Assembly: GCF_000222485.1 (NCBI RefSeq)
Contig: NC_015914.1
Span: forward strand, 5,252,001 to 5,316,000
Length of the DNA stretch: 64,000 nt
Source of the DNA: Cyclobacterium marinum DSM 745
GTDB taxonomy: Bacteria > Bacteroidota > Bacteroidia > Cytophagales > Cyclobacteriaceae
Reading direction: 5' to 3'
The notes below the pieces were generated by a model. That model saw nothing but the letters and a program-made list of their open reading frames with translations, had not been told where the DNA came from and did not search any database. Below are positions 8,554 to 18,205 of the stretch, in pieces; the first letter of the stretch is position 1, and each line of letters begins with the position of its first letter. The translations under genes and the position numbers were made by a program.

Positions 8554-8630
8554 CAATTTAGGTTTATTTCACGTATCCAGTGGCTAATGCCACCGGAAAT
8601 AACATGTTATCCCCATAGGGGTTCTTAATA
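8509..8630 (+). repeat. Three-hairpin intergenic element, unit 4
   Basis: Module 1 is at 8509-8553 with a shortened loop (GGAATTG). Module 2 is CCAGTGG (8577-8583) against CCACCGG (8590-8596), with one mismatch. Module 3 is CCCC ATA GGGG at 8611-8621. It is the last and most degenerate unit and lies about 90 bases from a terminator serving the gene on the other strand. Confidence 0.75.
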
Positions 8631-8718
8631 GTCACATAATTAATATAAGTATGTTTAAACCTAAACCATATTATTTTTAAAACCGGTCTAGTTATTTCGC
8701 TTCCTAAAACTTGTAATA

Positions 8719-8749
8719 CCAAAAAAAACCGTGGATTTTGACCCACGGT
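8719..8749 (-). terminator. Rho-independent terminator of the BNR/sialidase-like gene
   Basis: Read on the reverse strand, ACCGTGG (8749-8743) pairs with CCACGGT (8734-8728) around an eight-base loop and is followed by a run of T residues (complement of the A run 8721-8728). It lies about 50 bases past the stop codon at 8800. Confidence 0.85.
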
Positions 8750-8799
8750 TTATTAAACCTATTACAACTTTCAACCTTATAAGTGTTGAAAAGAGTACT

Positions 8800-9978
8800 T
8801 TACTTAATTTTTCTAAACTTTTTGATCTTATGAAAGGTAAGGAAGTTGGCATCGTGGTTATTGTGTGCTCCTCCTACCCCATCATCATAGGCAGTTCTGG
8901 ACAGGAAAAGGATGTCTTTTCCATTAAATAGCCAATCCACATATTGAAAACCATGGTTTTTAATGTCTTCATGTTGCAATAACACCTTTTTTTGCTCCCA
9001 ATTAATTAAATCGGGAGAAGAGAACAGGGCCTGAGTATTTCGGATACCTGCAGGGTTAGTACGGTCTGTTGACTTTTTAATATCATCCGGAATTACATTG
9101 GCAATGGTCCAATAAAGGTCACTTTTTTCATCATAGCGAATGGTAAATTTTTTACTTCCTCCAGGAAAGGGGATAAATCCAGTTGCTGGATCAAAAGTGG
9201 CTTTTTTACCATCGGCACTAATTTTAACTCTGGCAGCTTTCTCTTCTAAAGTAGAACGGTCATCCACACGCAACATGTCCCAAATTTGTCCCTCTTTGTC
9301 TACGACTGCATTGCCTTCTAACCAGCCACCAAAATTACCATCAAGATAAGTGGAATCGTAATAGAGAATATTGCTGCTGGTCCAGCTATCTGCTTTTAAT
9401 AAGTCTGCATCCACAGGGGCTGATAACATAAAAGCACCGTACCTTTTTCCCCATTTCTTGATTGGGCCCATGGCACTTTCCATGGCTCTCCAAATTCTTC
9501 CATTGTGTTCAATAATAGGCATAGGAGCGCAATGGTACTCCCCTTCTAGGATTAAACCATTGTTTTTGTCGGTAGGTTGCGTCCAAGTTTTTCCACCATC
9601 ATCTGAGCGCCTCACAAGCGTATTCCCATGATGCCTGTCAGGTCCGATTAGCCAAAGTGTCCCTTGGTGAACAAAAAGTTTGGACCAAAACGCCCCGTCA
9701 ATTTCAGCAATTTCCTTCCATGATTTCCCCTTATTACTGGAGGTATAAATTTTTGAAGTAGCTCTTTTATGCTCATTGGACTCAGGTCCAAAAAAATCAT
9801 GGGAGGCTACGTAATCACCATTAGGCAAAACGGCCAAGCTTGGAGAGCCAATGTATTTACCGGAGGAAGCAGGGCTATAGGCCACTACTATACCGGGTAC
9901 TTTCGAATCATCGAATTGCTGAGCTACCAAATTAAAACCCGACAATAAAACTGTCATTAAAATCGCTACTATTTTCAT
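8800..9978 (-). CDS. Secreted BNR/sialidase-like glycosidase
   Basis: I place the start at 9978, giving 392 residues, because the signal peptide MKIVAILMTVLLSGFNLVAQQ begins there; an ATG 13 codons upstream would put hydrophilic residues before it. The body has Asp-box sequences (TSSNKGKSW, RRSDDGGKTW) and other propeller strands. The Gly-Gly-Ser and His-rich C-terminus (GGAHNNHDANFLTFHKIK) is unusual. Asp-box propellers of this type include sialidases and other exo-glycosidases; no full set of sialidase arginines was verified. It lies downstream of the SusC/SusD genes on the same strand but separated by 600 bases and a terminator. Confidence 0.75.
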   Translation of the reverse strand: MKIVAILMTVLLSGFNLVAQQFDDSKVPGIVVAYSPASSGKYIGSPSLAVLPNGDYVASHDFFGPESNEHKRATSKIYTSSNKGKSWKEIAEIDGAFWSKLFVHQGTLWLIGPDRHHGNTLVRRSDDGGKTWTQPTDKNNGLILEGEYHCAPMPIIEHNGRIWRAMESAMGPIKKWGKRYGAFMLSAPVDADLLKADSWTSSNILYYDSTYLDGNFGGWLEGNAVVDKEGQIWDMLRVDDRSTLEEKAARVKISADGKKATFDPATGFIPFPGGSKKFTIRYDEKSDLYWTIANVIPDDIKKSTDRTNPAGIRNTQALFSSPDLINWEQKKVLLQHEDIKNHGFQYVDWLFNGKDILFLSRTAYDDGVGGAHNNHDANFLTFHKIKKFRKIK

Positions 9979-10575
9979 TATTTTAAGTTTGTTTGTTAAT
10001 TCAAGGAAACCATTCAAGGATTAAATTCTATTTGTCTTAAAGATCTTTTTTTAATCAGACTATGTTCATGAAAGAAAAAATAAATAAAATTCCTAGAATC
10101 CCCATTTACCTTCAAATCCTGACTCCATTATGCCAGTGGCATCTTATTGTTTGACTTGTCAAAAAATTACTAGGAATTGCTTTCTTAACTTTATTTTTGG
10201 TGAAAAATCTTTCATTAATTTAATAGGCAGGGTTTTTAAATTTAGAAGAACAAAAAAGAACCATACAAAATTTAACAGACTAAACTCAAATATACTCACT
10301 GTTTCTTTCATTTTCCACCTAAACCAAAATATTGAATCAAACAAAACCTTCATTGAAATTATTTAAAGCTTAACTCGAAAAAGGCAATAAACAATTATCT
10401 AGTGATGAAATTACTTCAATATCAGCTACTTTCCTACAGTTAGTCCCAGTGACTATCGGTAATCAGGTTCAACATAATGGTGCTAGGCTAACCTTTTCAA
10501 ACAATATAATTTTCTTTTGGATTAAAATAATTATTGCGAACACTATAAGACTATGTGGGTATAGACTCTAAAAAA
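9979..10575. other. Intergenic, no gene recognised
   Basis: About 600 AT-rich bases between the BNR protein start and the SusD terminator. Two overlapping open frames on opposite strands around 10130-10366 have biased, low-complexity translations (many Phe, Asn, Lys, Ile) and no family resemblance. The promoter of the BNR gene should lie at the left end, but no clear box was identified. Confidence 0.4.
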
Positions 10576-10618
10576 TAAAAGAGGGAAATTTCCGCTTTTC
10601 CGGTAATTCCCCTCTTTT
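10576..10618 (-). terminator. Terminator after susD-like gene
   Basis: AAAAGAGGGAA (10576-10586) pairs with TTCCCCTCTTTT (10606-10617) with one bulged C, and an inner CCG/CGG stem (10591-10593 with 10600-10602) extends the fold. A T-rich run follows on the reverse strand. It begins about 20 bases after the susD-like stop. Confidence 0.75.
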
Positions 10619-10638
10619 TATTTAGGTATTTGGCTATA

Positions 10639-12111
10639 TTATTTTAGCCACCAAGTCATCTCATTAATATGGTCATTACCTTCACCAAATTGTCTGCTGA
10701 TGGCATCAGTTACATTATTGGCGTTGTAATTGTATTCTGATTGTGGATAAATCCATCGGTAAGGGATTTCCACACCTGCAGGCCTTCTGAAGGAAGGGTA
10801 ACCACCTGTTCTTAAGTGATCGAAATAAGAAGTCCAGCCCAATTGGAAAAAGGATTGTAGGTATTTTTGCATGATGATCAGTTGCAATTGCTCTTCCTCA
10901 GTTTGGGCCATTGTGAAATCATTGATAGGTTTAGATAAGTAATTTTCCGCATCACTTTCTCCAACATAAGAAGAATAGTTTTCGGCATACATTTCATAAA
11001 ACCTAAAAGAAGCCTTTACTCCTGATTCGTACAACATGCCTGCATCAGCATTGATCCATCCCTTAGTGGCTGCTTCTGCCAAAATTAGTTGCTGTTCTGA
11101 ATAGCCTAAAAGCACATAGGGCTCATTAACAGGATCTCGATGGTAGCGGTCATTAACCTTGGAAACATTTCCTTCTGTGGCTTTTTCATTTACCTCGGCA
11201 TAGGGAGCTGCCGGATCTCCTCCTTCATAAGCTGAAAAGTCATTTATTTCTTTCCCCGCTTCTTTCGCTGATTTGGTTTGGGTACTGTAAATAAACAACC
11301 TAGGATCTTCACGATCTTGAAGCCTTTTGATAAAGGTGGAATCCATATACATACCTGAACTAAAACTACTTGAATTAAAGTTTGGATAACGGTTTCCCTG
11401 TTGATCCAAAAAGACCAATTGCCCGCTTTCTTCTACACTTTCCATCAATGGTTCATTTTGGTAAATAGAGGCAAACTCACTTCCATCATTCATCCCTTCT
11501 TTTTCTGATAAGGTCAACAAAACCTTCAAACGAAATGCATTGATTAACTTCCTCCAGCTGTTCACATCTCCATCATAAATTATATCTCCCGCGATAATGG
11601 TGTTATTGGCAGCTAATAGATCATTTGCTTCCTCCAGCTCCATTAATATTCCTTCGAAGACAGACTCTTGATCGTCATATGCCGGCTGATAATCTTGGTC
11701 TGATTCACCCAATAATGCAGAAGCATAAGGAATATCCCCAAAGGTCAATGTTAGGTTATAGAAGTAGTAGGATCTAAAAAACTTACCCAAGGCCACATAG
11801 GTAGGTTCTCCAATTCTTTCTCCTTCCTCCATCATTTTCGTTACATTTCTCAAGGTACCGTAAGAACCATAACTTCCCCTATCCCACTTATAATATTGGT
11901 TGGTATTTTCTCCATCGGTCTGCACTAGCATTTTCAATGCATACAAAGGAGAAGTTCCCCGCGAATCTCTAAAAGCGTCCCACTCAATATTGGTCAATAA
12001 AAGTTGAGGGTGAGTTTCTGTCGGTAAATTAGGGTTGATATTCATTTCCTCCAGGTCTTGACAGGAGGCAAGCCCAATCAACAATAAACCTATAACTAAT
12101 ATATTTTTCAT
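10639..12111 (-). CDS. SusD/RagB-like nutrient-binding lipoprotein
   Basis: A 490-residue outer-membrane lipoprotein with lipobox LASC (Cys18). The start of the mature chain, EEMNINPNLPTE, and the helical repeat region KFFRSYYFYNLTLTFGDIPY (about 110-130) are typical of SusD-like proteins, probably the SusD-like 2 subgroup. SusD proteins cap the extracellular face of a SusC barrel and bind the imported oligosaccharide or peptide. The gene follows the SusC-like gene with a 32-bp gap, the usual order. Length fits the family. The ligand cannot be read from sequence; neighbouring glycosidase-like proteins favour a glycan. Confidence 0.9.
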   Translation of the reverse strand: MKNILVIGLLLIGLASCQDLEEMNINPNLPTETHPQLLLTNIEWDAFRDSRGTSPLYALKMLVQTDGENTNQYYKWDRGSYGSYGTLRNVTKMMEEGERIGEPTYVALGKFFRSYYFYNLTLTFGDIPYASALLGESDQDYQPAYDDQESVFEGILMELEEANDLLAANNTIIAGDIIYDGDVNSWRKLINAFRLKVLLTLSEKEGMNDGSEFASIYQNEPLMESVEESGQLVFLDQQGNRYPNFNSSSFSSGMYMDSTFIKRLQDREDPRLFIYSTQTKSAKEAGKEINDFSAYEGGDPAAPYAEVNEKATEGNVSKVNDRYHRDPVNEPYVLLGYSEQQLILAEAATKGWINADAGMLYESGVKASFRFYEMYAENYSSYVGESDAENYLSKPINDFTMAQTEEEQLQLIIMQKYLQSFFQLGWTSYFDHLRTGGYPSFRRPAGVEIPYRWIYPQSEYNYNANNVTDAISRQFGEGNDHINEMTWWLK

Positions 12112-12143
12112 TTTATGTCTTTTTACTTAGTCTGGAAAATCTA

Positions 12144-15100
12144 TTAAAAGGTAGCGCGTAGCGTGAAACCTACATATCTTGAAGAAGGATCCTGCAAGTT
12201 GTCATCGTTTCCATAGTCAGGATCCAACAAAGGCATCTTTTTCCACATGGCAAGATTATAACCGTAGATAGAAAGATCTAGATTCTTTATTTTTTCTGAA
12301 GTCATAATATTCATCAAGTCATAAGACACTGATAACCTTCTTAATTTAAAATAAGAACGATCATAGACATTGGCGAAAAGTGAATTTTCTTCTTCAGTAA
12401 CTTGTGCTCTATATGGGTAAATTTGTGACCATGTTTGCCAGCTAACAGCAGTGGTATTTGGCGTGTACTCTCTGGTGTCAGTAATAATGGCTCCATTTAC
12501 ATCCCTCACAAGTTCTCCACCGGTTACTACTACACCTTCCGGTACATACACCGGTTGCCCTGCTGCATATTCTTCATCTCTATACAATACAGAATTGGGA
12601 TGTTTGCCACCCCACCACATTTTTTCTATGGTTAAGGATCTTATCAGTCCTCCCCAAGCACCGTCTATGTCCATATCTATTCTAAAATCTCCTACCTTAA
12701 ACTTGTTTTGAAGGCCCAATCTCCACGAAGGATTTAAATGTCCAATCTTTGTTGGATAAGGATCTCTGGTAGGCAACCCTGTATTGGCATCTAAAATCAC
12801 TTGGCCATCGGCACTTTTCTGCCAAACAGTAGCATAATAAGCATCCGCCCTGTCTCCTACGACCAGATTACCGTATTTCTCATTGTTTGCATAGATCTCG
12901 GTGATTTTTTTCACATACCTGGTCCAGTTAAGCCCTATATCCCATGAAAAGTCACTCTGGGCTATGGCGCTGAAATTGACCATCGCCTCAAAGCCTTGGG
13001 TGGTGTATTCATTACCATTTACTTTCCTTGAACCAAAGCCTGAAGCTTCTGAAATACTCAAATCAATGATTTGATTTTCATCTAAAATCCTATAATAGGT
13101 ACCTTCAAATGTCAACCTTTTTTGAGCAAAAGAAGTAGAGAAACCAGCCTCAAATGTGGTTGACTTTTCTGGCATGATACTACTATTTACCAATCCTGAT
13201 GGATAGTAAACAGAAGGAGTCGCTCCATAAGTCACTCCTTTTTGATAGGTAGAGTAAATACTGTAAGGACTTAAATCACTAGAAACCTGAGACCAGGAAC
13301 TGTAAACTTTAAGGTAATCCATAGCTTGTGGCAACTGAACAAATTCTGACAGCATCGCACTCAAAGATGCAGATGGATAAAAATAAGAATTGGTTGAAGT
13401 TGGTAAGGTGGAAGACCAGTCATTTCTACCGGAGAAATTCAAAAATATTGAATTCCATAAATCAAAATTAACAGATCCATAGGTACTTCTAATGGCTTTT
13501 TCATCAAAGTAATTACTTGCTTGTACAGGTCCTTGAGTGTTACTTAAACTATAAATACCGGGTACAATCAAGCCATCAGAAGAGGCATATTCTTGTTGAT
13601 AGGTTCTGTAAAATATTGATCCACCCGCATTCACAGCAAAGGCAAAATTATCACTAACGGTTTTATTGTATGATGCAAGAATATCCGTATCAAGATTCAA
13701 ACGGCTGTCATTCCACATTTTATAGTCTCCGTTTCTTGAGTCTCCGTAATTCATGTATGATTTTGGGCTTTGCATATCTGAAAAAACCCTGTACTCCCTC
13801 GCAGAAACCCTACCCTGTATATTGAAATCAGGAGTAATTTGATAATTTAATTTTAGTTTACCATCTAGGGTATTCTGATTGTGCTTTTGGTTCAATTCAT
13901 AGGCCGCAAAATACACATTGTTGTACCACGCATAATTATAGTTGGCTTGACGATAGCCTTCAAGTCCAGGGACATACATATGGTCTCTCAAATCTTGGCC
14001 GTTTACATCGTCTCCCATCCAAATTAGAATGGTGTACATGTGGTTTTTAGGTCCATAACCATATCTAGGGTAGTTGGGAGAATAAACTTTATTATAACTT
14101 AAAGTGGCATCCAAGGTTAATTTATCCGTAAGGTCGAAAGAACTATTAAAATTCAAACCTCCTGTACTAAGCGCGGTATTGGGTACTTGCCCTTTTTGAT
14201 AAGAATAATTTCCGGAAAAGTAAAACCTGGACTTTGCACCTTGATAAGCAATTGAAAAATCATTTTTCGAAACAACTCCGGTTTTCAAGAATTCATTTAG
14301 GTTGTCATGCCTTTTCCATTCAGTTGGCACCCTTTCGTACAAAGATTTGTCATCATAAATCGTACCTGCTACATTTCCGTACCAATCAATCGTTTCACCT
14401 GTTTGTATATTTCTTATTGGACTGTTCCACTGTGGAACCATTACTCCCGGTTCAAATTTGGGACCCCAAATCATGTCACCATCTGAAATGCCTCCATCAG
14501 CTCCATCCCAGAATTCATACTTGCCATTGGATCCATTTCCGTATTCTGTTTGTGTTTCAGGAAATACTGTAAATCCCGCAGTTACCATATTACTGGTAGA
14601 TGCCGTAACGGTAAGCCCTTCCTTTGAAGCATTTTTTCTTGTGATTAATATTGCTCCATTTTTTCCTCTGGCACCATAAAGCGCTGAAGCCGCTCCGCCT
14701 TTTAGCACGTTGATACTTTCAATGTCTTCAGGTGAAATGTCAAATAAATTGGTTTCTACAGGAATACCATCCAATACGATCAAAGGCGTCTTGCCTCTAA
14801 GAGTAAAAGAGGGTGACTGGAAAATACCGGTGGGATTGGTCACCGTTAAACCTGCTACTTGACCGGAAAGTGCATTCCCAAGGTTCATGGTCCTTGCCTC
14901 TCCCAGAACTTCTGTGTTTACTTCTTGCGTAGCATAACCTAGCTTTTTCTTTTGCTGCTTGATACCAATGGCGGTAACCACCACCTCATCAAGGTTTTGC
15001 TGGTCTTCTTCCAAAACTACATCAATTATTGACCTTCCATTTACTGCTTCTTCTAAAGTAGTAAATCCAATAAAACTAAACTGGAGGGTAGCATTTTCAT

Positions 15101-15620
15101 CTGCACGAATGCTATAATTTCCATCAAAATCAGAAACTGTTCCCTGCAAGGTTCCTTTTACCTTAACTGCAACTCCCGGCAAAGGCAAATTGTCTGTACC
15201 GGAAATGATTTGCCCTTTAATATCTATTTGGGCTTCTGCTGTATTGTTTTTACGCTCATTATTGCGATGAAGACGAACGGAAATATTGTTGTTTATCTGT
15301 TGAAAGGCCAAGCCGGTTTCTTCACTTATTTGCAAAAGGGCGTCTTCTACTGAAATTTTCTTGTGATGGATTGAGATCAATTCATGTAAGAATGCATCAT
15401 TTTCATGTACTGTGAAATGAAATTCGGACTGTTCTTCAATTTCTTTAAATACATCAACCAGTTTTCCCTTATGGAAGGAAATACTTACAAATACTTCATT
15501 GATTTTTTTAGCTTCAATTCTCTCTGCAAGCAAGGCGTTGAAGAAAACTAATTGTAGCAAAAAACCAAGCATGACATACCTTGTCATTTTTAGGATTAGT
15601 GGTAAAGGTTTTTTTCTCAT
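12144..15620 (-). CDS. SusC/RagA TonB-dependent transporter with signalling STN domain
   Basis: This 1158-residue outer-membrane receptor has, in order: a signal segment (about 10-32), an STN domain (about 42-115), a carboxypeptidase-regulatory-like domain (about 132-204, GQIISGTDNLPLPGVAVKV), a DEVVVTA segment at 211-217, a plug (about 220-330, IVLDGIPVETNLFDISPEDI), and a barrel ending in an aromatic residue (GFTLRATF). The STN domain is the part that talks to FecR-type anti-sigma factors in ferric-citrate-like signalling. The FecR and ECF sigma genes sit directly upstream on the same strand, so import and transcription are probably coupled. It imports substrate bound by the SusD-like partner downstream. 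Confidence 0.92.
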   Translation of the reverse strand: MRKKPLPLILKMTRYVMLGFLLQLVFFNALLAERIEAKKINEVFVSISFHKGKLVDVFKEIEEQSEFHFTVHENDAFLHELISIHHKKISVEDALLQISEETGLAFQQINNNISVRLHRNNERKNNTAEAQIDIKGQIISGTDNLPLPGVAVKVKGTLQGTVSDFDGNYSIRADENATLQFSFIGFTTLEEAVNGRSIIDVVLEEDQQNLDEVVVTAIGIKQQKKKLGYATQEVNTEVLGEARTMNLGNALSGQVAGLTVTNPTGIFQSPSFTLRGKTPLIVLDGIPVETNLFDISPEDIESINVLKGGAASALYGARGKNGAILITRKNASKEGLTVTASTSNMVTAGFTVFPETQTEYGNGSNGKYEFWDGADGGISDGDMIWGPKFEPGVMVPQWNSPIRNIQTGETIDWYGNVAGTIYDDKSLYERVPTEWKRHDNLNEFLKTGVVSKNDFSIAYQGAKSRFYFSGNYSYQKGQVPNTALSTGGLNFNSSFDLTDKLTLDATLSYNKVYSPNYPRYGYGPKNHMYTILIWMGDDVNGQDLRDHMYVPGLEGYRQANYNYAWYNNVYFAAYELNQKHNQNTLDGKLKLNYQITPDFNIQGRVSAREYRVFSDMQSPKSYMNYGDSRNGDYKMWNDSRLNLDTDILASYNKTVSDNFAFAVNAGGSIFYRTYQQEYASSDGLIVPGIYSLSNTQGPVQASNYFDEKAIRSTYGSVNFDLWNSIFLNFSGRNDWSSTLPTSTNSYFYPSASLSAMLSEFVQLPQAMDYLKVYSSWSQVSSDLSPYSIYSTYQKGVTYGATPSVYYPSGLVNSSIMPEKSTTFEAGFSTSFAQKRLTFEGTYYRILDENQIIDLSISEASGFGSRKVNGNEYTTQGFEAMVNFSAIAQSDFSWDIGLNWTRYVKKITEIYANNEKYGNLVVGDRADAYYATVWQKSADGQVILDANTGLPTRDPYPTKIGHLNPSWRLGLQNKFKVGDFRIDMDIDGAWGGLIRSLTIEKMWWGGKHPNSVLYRDEEYAAGQPVYVPEGVVVTGGELVRDVNGAIITDTREYTPNTTAVSWQTWSQIYPYRAQVTEEENSLFANVYDRSYFKLRRLSVSYDLMNIMTSEKIKNLDLSIYGYNLAMWKKMPLLDPDYGNDDNLQDPSSRYVGFTLRATF

Positions 15621-15737
15621 AATTTAATTTGTTAAAATTCAGTGTAGGCATTAAAAGATTTAGCAAAATAAATTTTTAAACATTTGCTGATTAAAATTTC
15701 AGAAACATTAGGGAATTAACCATTTGGTTCTGAGGGT

Positions 15738-16739
15738 TTAAAATTGAATTGTTACCTGATTATCATTTATTTCATAGGCGAATCGTTTAGCATATTGTAA
15801 GTCCAATAATATATTTTTTAAGGATTCCTTTTCGTAGACAGTGCTCACTTTCCAGTCATTTGGTTTATTGCCTTCAACCAAAATTTCTACCCCAAACCAC
15901 CGTTCAAGTTTTACCTTTACCTCTGTAAAATTTTCATTTTCAAAAACCAGTTTCCCCTCTTTCCAACCCGCTACCATTTCAGGCTCAAAGGTTGCAGTTG
16001 CATAAGAATCGTCTTGAATATTTACTTGTAATTCTTTTCCCGGTAGTAGTAGAATTGGTTGTTTTTCGCTGCTAGGATTTTTTACTTCAACTTTCCCCTC
16101 AAAAAGGGAAACCTTCATCGTCTCATAGCCCGGATAGGCGCTAATATTAAAAATTGTTCCAAGGGCCTTGGTGGCTATTCCATTACTTTCTACAATAAAT
16201 GGTTTGTTTACATTGTTAGCTACCTCAAAATAAGCTTCACCCTTGAGGTAAACCTTTCTCTCTTCACTATTAAATGCTTTTATAAATTTGATATTAGAAG
16301 CACAATTTAAAAATACCACTGTACCATCGGGAAGCGTGTGTTTGGTTTTCTTACCCGCAGGGTTGGTGAGAACTGTATATTCTATTACCTTTTCTTCTTT
16401 TTTCTCTTGGTTTGCAGCAATAAAATAATAATAAGTGCTGTAAAAACCAAAAACAAATAATATAACTGCTGCGTACTTTAGAAAAATTCTATATGAAAAA
16501 GATTTTTCACTATTTTTTACTATTCCTTTTTCCCAAATATCATCAATTTTCCCTTCATCAAAGCGCACTTTCGGTGTTGAGGGTTGTTCTTGCCATAATT
16601 TTTTAATAGCATTTAACGTTTCAAAATTTTCCTTACTTTCTAAAGCCCACCTTTCCACCTCTTCAATTTCCGAAGGACTTGCTGTACGGGCCACTATTTT
16701 TGCAAGGAGACCATCTATTTTATCTTCCTTATGTCTCAC
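15738..16739 (-). CDS. FecR-family anti-sigma factor
   Basis: A 333-residue inner-membrane regulator. The N-terminal cytoplasmic part (1-84) binds sigma factor in this family, one membrane segment lies at about 86-108 (YAAVILFVFGFYSTYYYFIA), and the periplasmic FecR domain includes GKKTKHTLPDGTVVFLN, KAYFEV-like GEAYFEVA, and PGKELQVN. The C-terminal domain at about 265-333 resembles the STN-like fold that meets the transporter. It lies between the ECF sigma gene (267 bp upstream) and the STN-type SusC gene (117 bp downstream), matching the sigma-FecR-SusC-SusD order. Confidence 0.92.
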   Translation of the reverse strand: MRHKEDKIDGLLAKIVARTASPSEIEEVERWALESKENFETLNAIKKLWQEQPSTPKVRFDEGKIDDIWEKGIVKNSEKSFSYRIFLKYAAVILFVFGFYSTYYYFIAANQEKKEEKVIEYTVLTNPAGKKTKHTLPDGTVVFLNCASNIKFIKAFNSEERKVYLKGEAYFEVANNVNKPFIVESNGIATKALGTIFNISAYPGYETMKVSLFEGKVEVKNPSSEKQPILLLPGKELQVNIQDDSYATATFEPEMVAGWKEGKLVFENENFTEVKVKLERWFGVEILVEGNKPNDWKVSTVYEKESLKNILLDLQYAKRFAYEINDNQVTIQF

Positions 16740-17006
16740 ATATATAAAGACAACTTTACCGGAGAAAAGGCGTAATGAGATGCATTAATTTTATAAATAA
16801 AATTAAATTAATGAATTTTTGGCATTTTAAAATCTAGAAAAAATTATTGGAAGGTTAATAAATAAGCATTAGAATTATAGCCTATGCTTGCATTCAAATA
16901 GTACCTGAAAGCTGAAATTATTTCAAATTAAAAATGTAATTGATTTGACCCAATAATTACCTTGGACAAGGTTTCAAGGTTTATCTTGAAAAGGAGTTAA
17001 AAATTA

Positions 17007-17630
17007 TTAAACCAAAGCCTTTTCAATTTTTCTCGTTTGCTCAATAACTTTCTTATGCTTACCATTGATCTCTAGATAGCCTTGAATACCTAATCTCAAA
17101 TCCTTGATGGCAAGTTCTAAATGCTTTTTAACCGTTTTTTCTGTAACTTCTAAAAGCTTAGCCACTTCAGCTATCTTAAGGCTATCTTCCTTAATCATTT
17201 TAAACACCAATTTCCTTTTGCTTGGCAAACGTTCAATCAATTCATTGTAAAACTCTCTTAATTCATTATTCAGAAGTTGATTAAGCGGATGTGAACGCTC
17301 ACTTGCGCCCATGTGATCCATTTCTGGTGAAATGGTAAAAAAATTTGCTATGTGCTTGTTCTTCTTTATCCGGTTAAGACAAAGATTTTTTACAGAAAAA
17401 TAAACATATCCATCAAAGTTGTCGATGTCTTTTAATAAAACATGCTTTTTAAGGAGATTCACAAACATATCTGAGACCACATCCTCAGCCTCTTCTTGAA
17501 TAGGTAAATAATACAAAGCAAATGAAACCAGCTTCTCATGGTACCTTTTATAGAGCTCACCAAATGCTTTTTTATCGGTTCGATCCGATATCTGAAAAAG
17601 AAGGTCCTTATTGCTCAAAGCACTGTACAT
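17007..17630 (-). CDS. ECF RNA polymerase sigma factor (Bacteroidetes SusCD-type)
   Basis: This 207-residue ECF sigma factor has sigma region 2 in residues 20-95 (FGELYKRYHEKLVSFALYYL, EEAEDVVSDMFVNLLKK, GYVYFSVKNLCLNRIKK) and region 4 helix-turn-helix in about 130-185 (LPSKRKLVFKMIKE, EVAKLLEVTEKTVKKHL). It is expected to be held by the FecR protein encoded next on the strand and to drive the SusC/SusD genes. It is slightly long at the C-terminus, with a lysine-rich tail. A TAnnTTTG box lies 21 bases upstream of the start. Confidence 0.92.
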   Translation of the reverse strand: MYSALSNKDLLFQISDRTDKKAFGELYKRYHEKLVSFALYYLPIQEEAEDVVSDMFVNLLKKHVLLKDIDNFDGYVYFSVKNLCLNRIKKNKHIANFFTISPEMDHMGASERSHPLNQLLNNELREFYNELIERLPSKRKLVFKMIKEDSLKIAEVAKLLEVTEKTVKKHLELAIKDLRLGIQGYLEINGKHKKVIEQTRKIEKALV

Positions 17631-17650
17631 ACTTATAATTTCTATCCTTT

Positions 17651-17658
17651 CAAACCTA
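17651..17658 (-). promoter_or_regulatory. Candidate -7 box TAGGTTTG
   Basis: On the reverse strand TAGGTTTG fits the Bacteroidota -7 consensus TAnnTTTG, 21 bases before the sigma-factor start. No clear TTG -33 element at the usual spacing was found, so the call rests on one box. Confidence 0.4.
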
Positions 17659-18205
17659 TTTACTTATCAAATAAAACATTTTAATACCGAAAAAAAAATA
17701 ATTACAAGTATATTATTCGGTATTTAACAAAATTAAAACAATTTATTTACGTTATTTTTAGTTATTTCACCATTTATTAACCTAAAATTAATACTTCTTA
17801 AAAATCATTGCTTTTTCACCTTATTCAATAACAATGATTTTAGTTTTTTTAACCATTAAAACCCTAGAATGAAACAACATTCGGTATGGGTTTTGTAACC
17901 ATAAAAAAAAGGCAGTTTGAAGTTATAAGTTTTTAATCGCTATGGTGAACTTGATTGCCGGCGGGATGGGTGAAAACACAACAAAATCGTCAAGTTAAAG
18001 TGATTTCAGCTCATAAATGGTTGTTTATACCAATTTCGGGTCTAAGAATAGAGGCATATAAAATCTAATTTAAACCTGATCTATAAACTTGGCTTTTCAT
18101 ACTTCCAATGGAATTTTTAATATCTTATTTGAAAAAAAATAATCGTAAATAAGAAATTTGATTGAACCCATTTAAAAAACAATTCATACTCAAAACCTTA
18201 AGAAC
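17659..18205. other. Divergent intergenic region
   Basis: About 550 bases between the ECF sigma gene and the divergently transcribed membrane-protein gene. Very AT-rich near 17680-17830. No coding frame or RNA fold recognised. Confidence 0.4.

Noticed and set aside
8372..8587. A 71-codon open frame in duplication copy B
   Set aside because: The matching part of copy A is interrupted by an insertion and stops, and the frame runs through a hairpin module, so it is probably non-coding.
7200..8650. CRISPR array or insertion sequence in the repeat cluster
   Set aside because: The repeats are not regularly spaced direct repeats with unique spacers, no cas or transposase gene is near, and the units consist of three hairpins.
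10130..10366. Overlapping open frames on both strands upstream of the BNR gene
   Set aside because: Low-complexity translations rich in Phe, Asn, Lys and Ile, no start context, and no family similarity.
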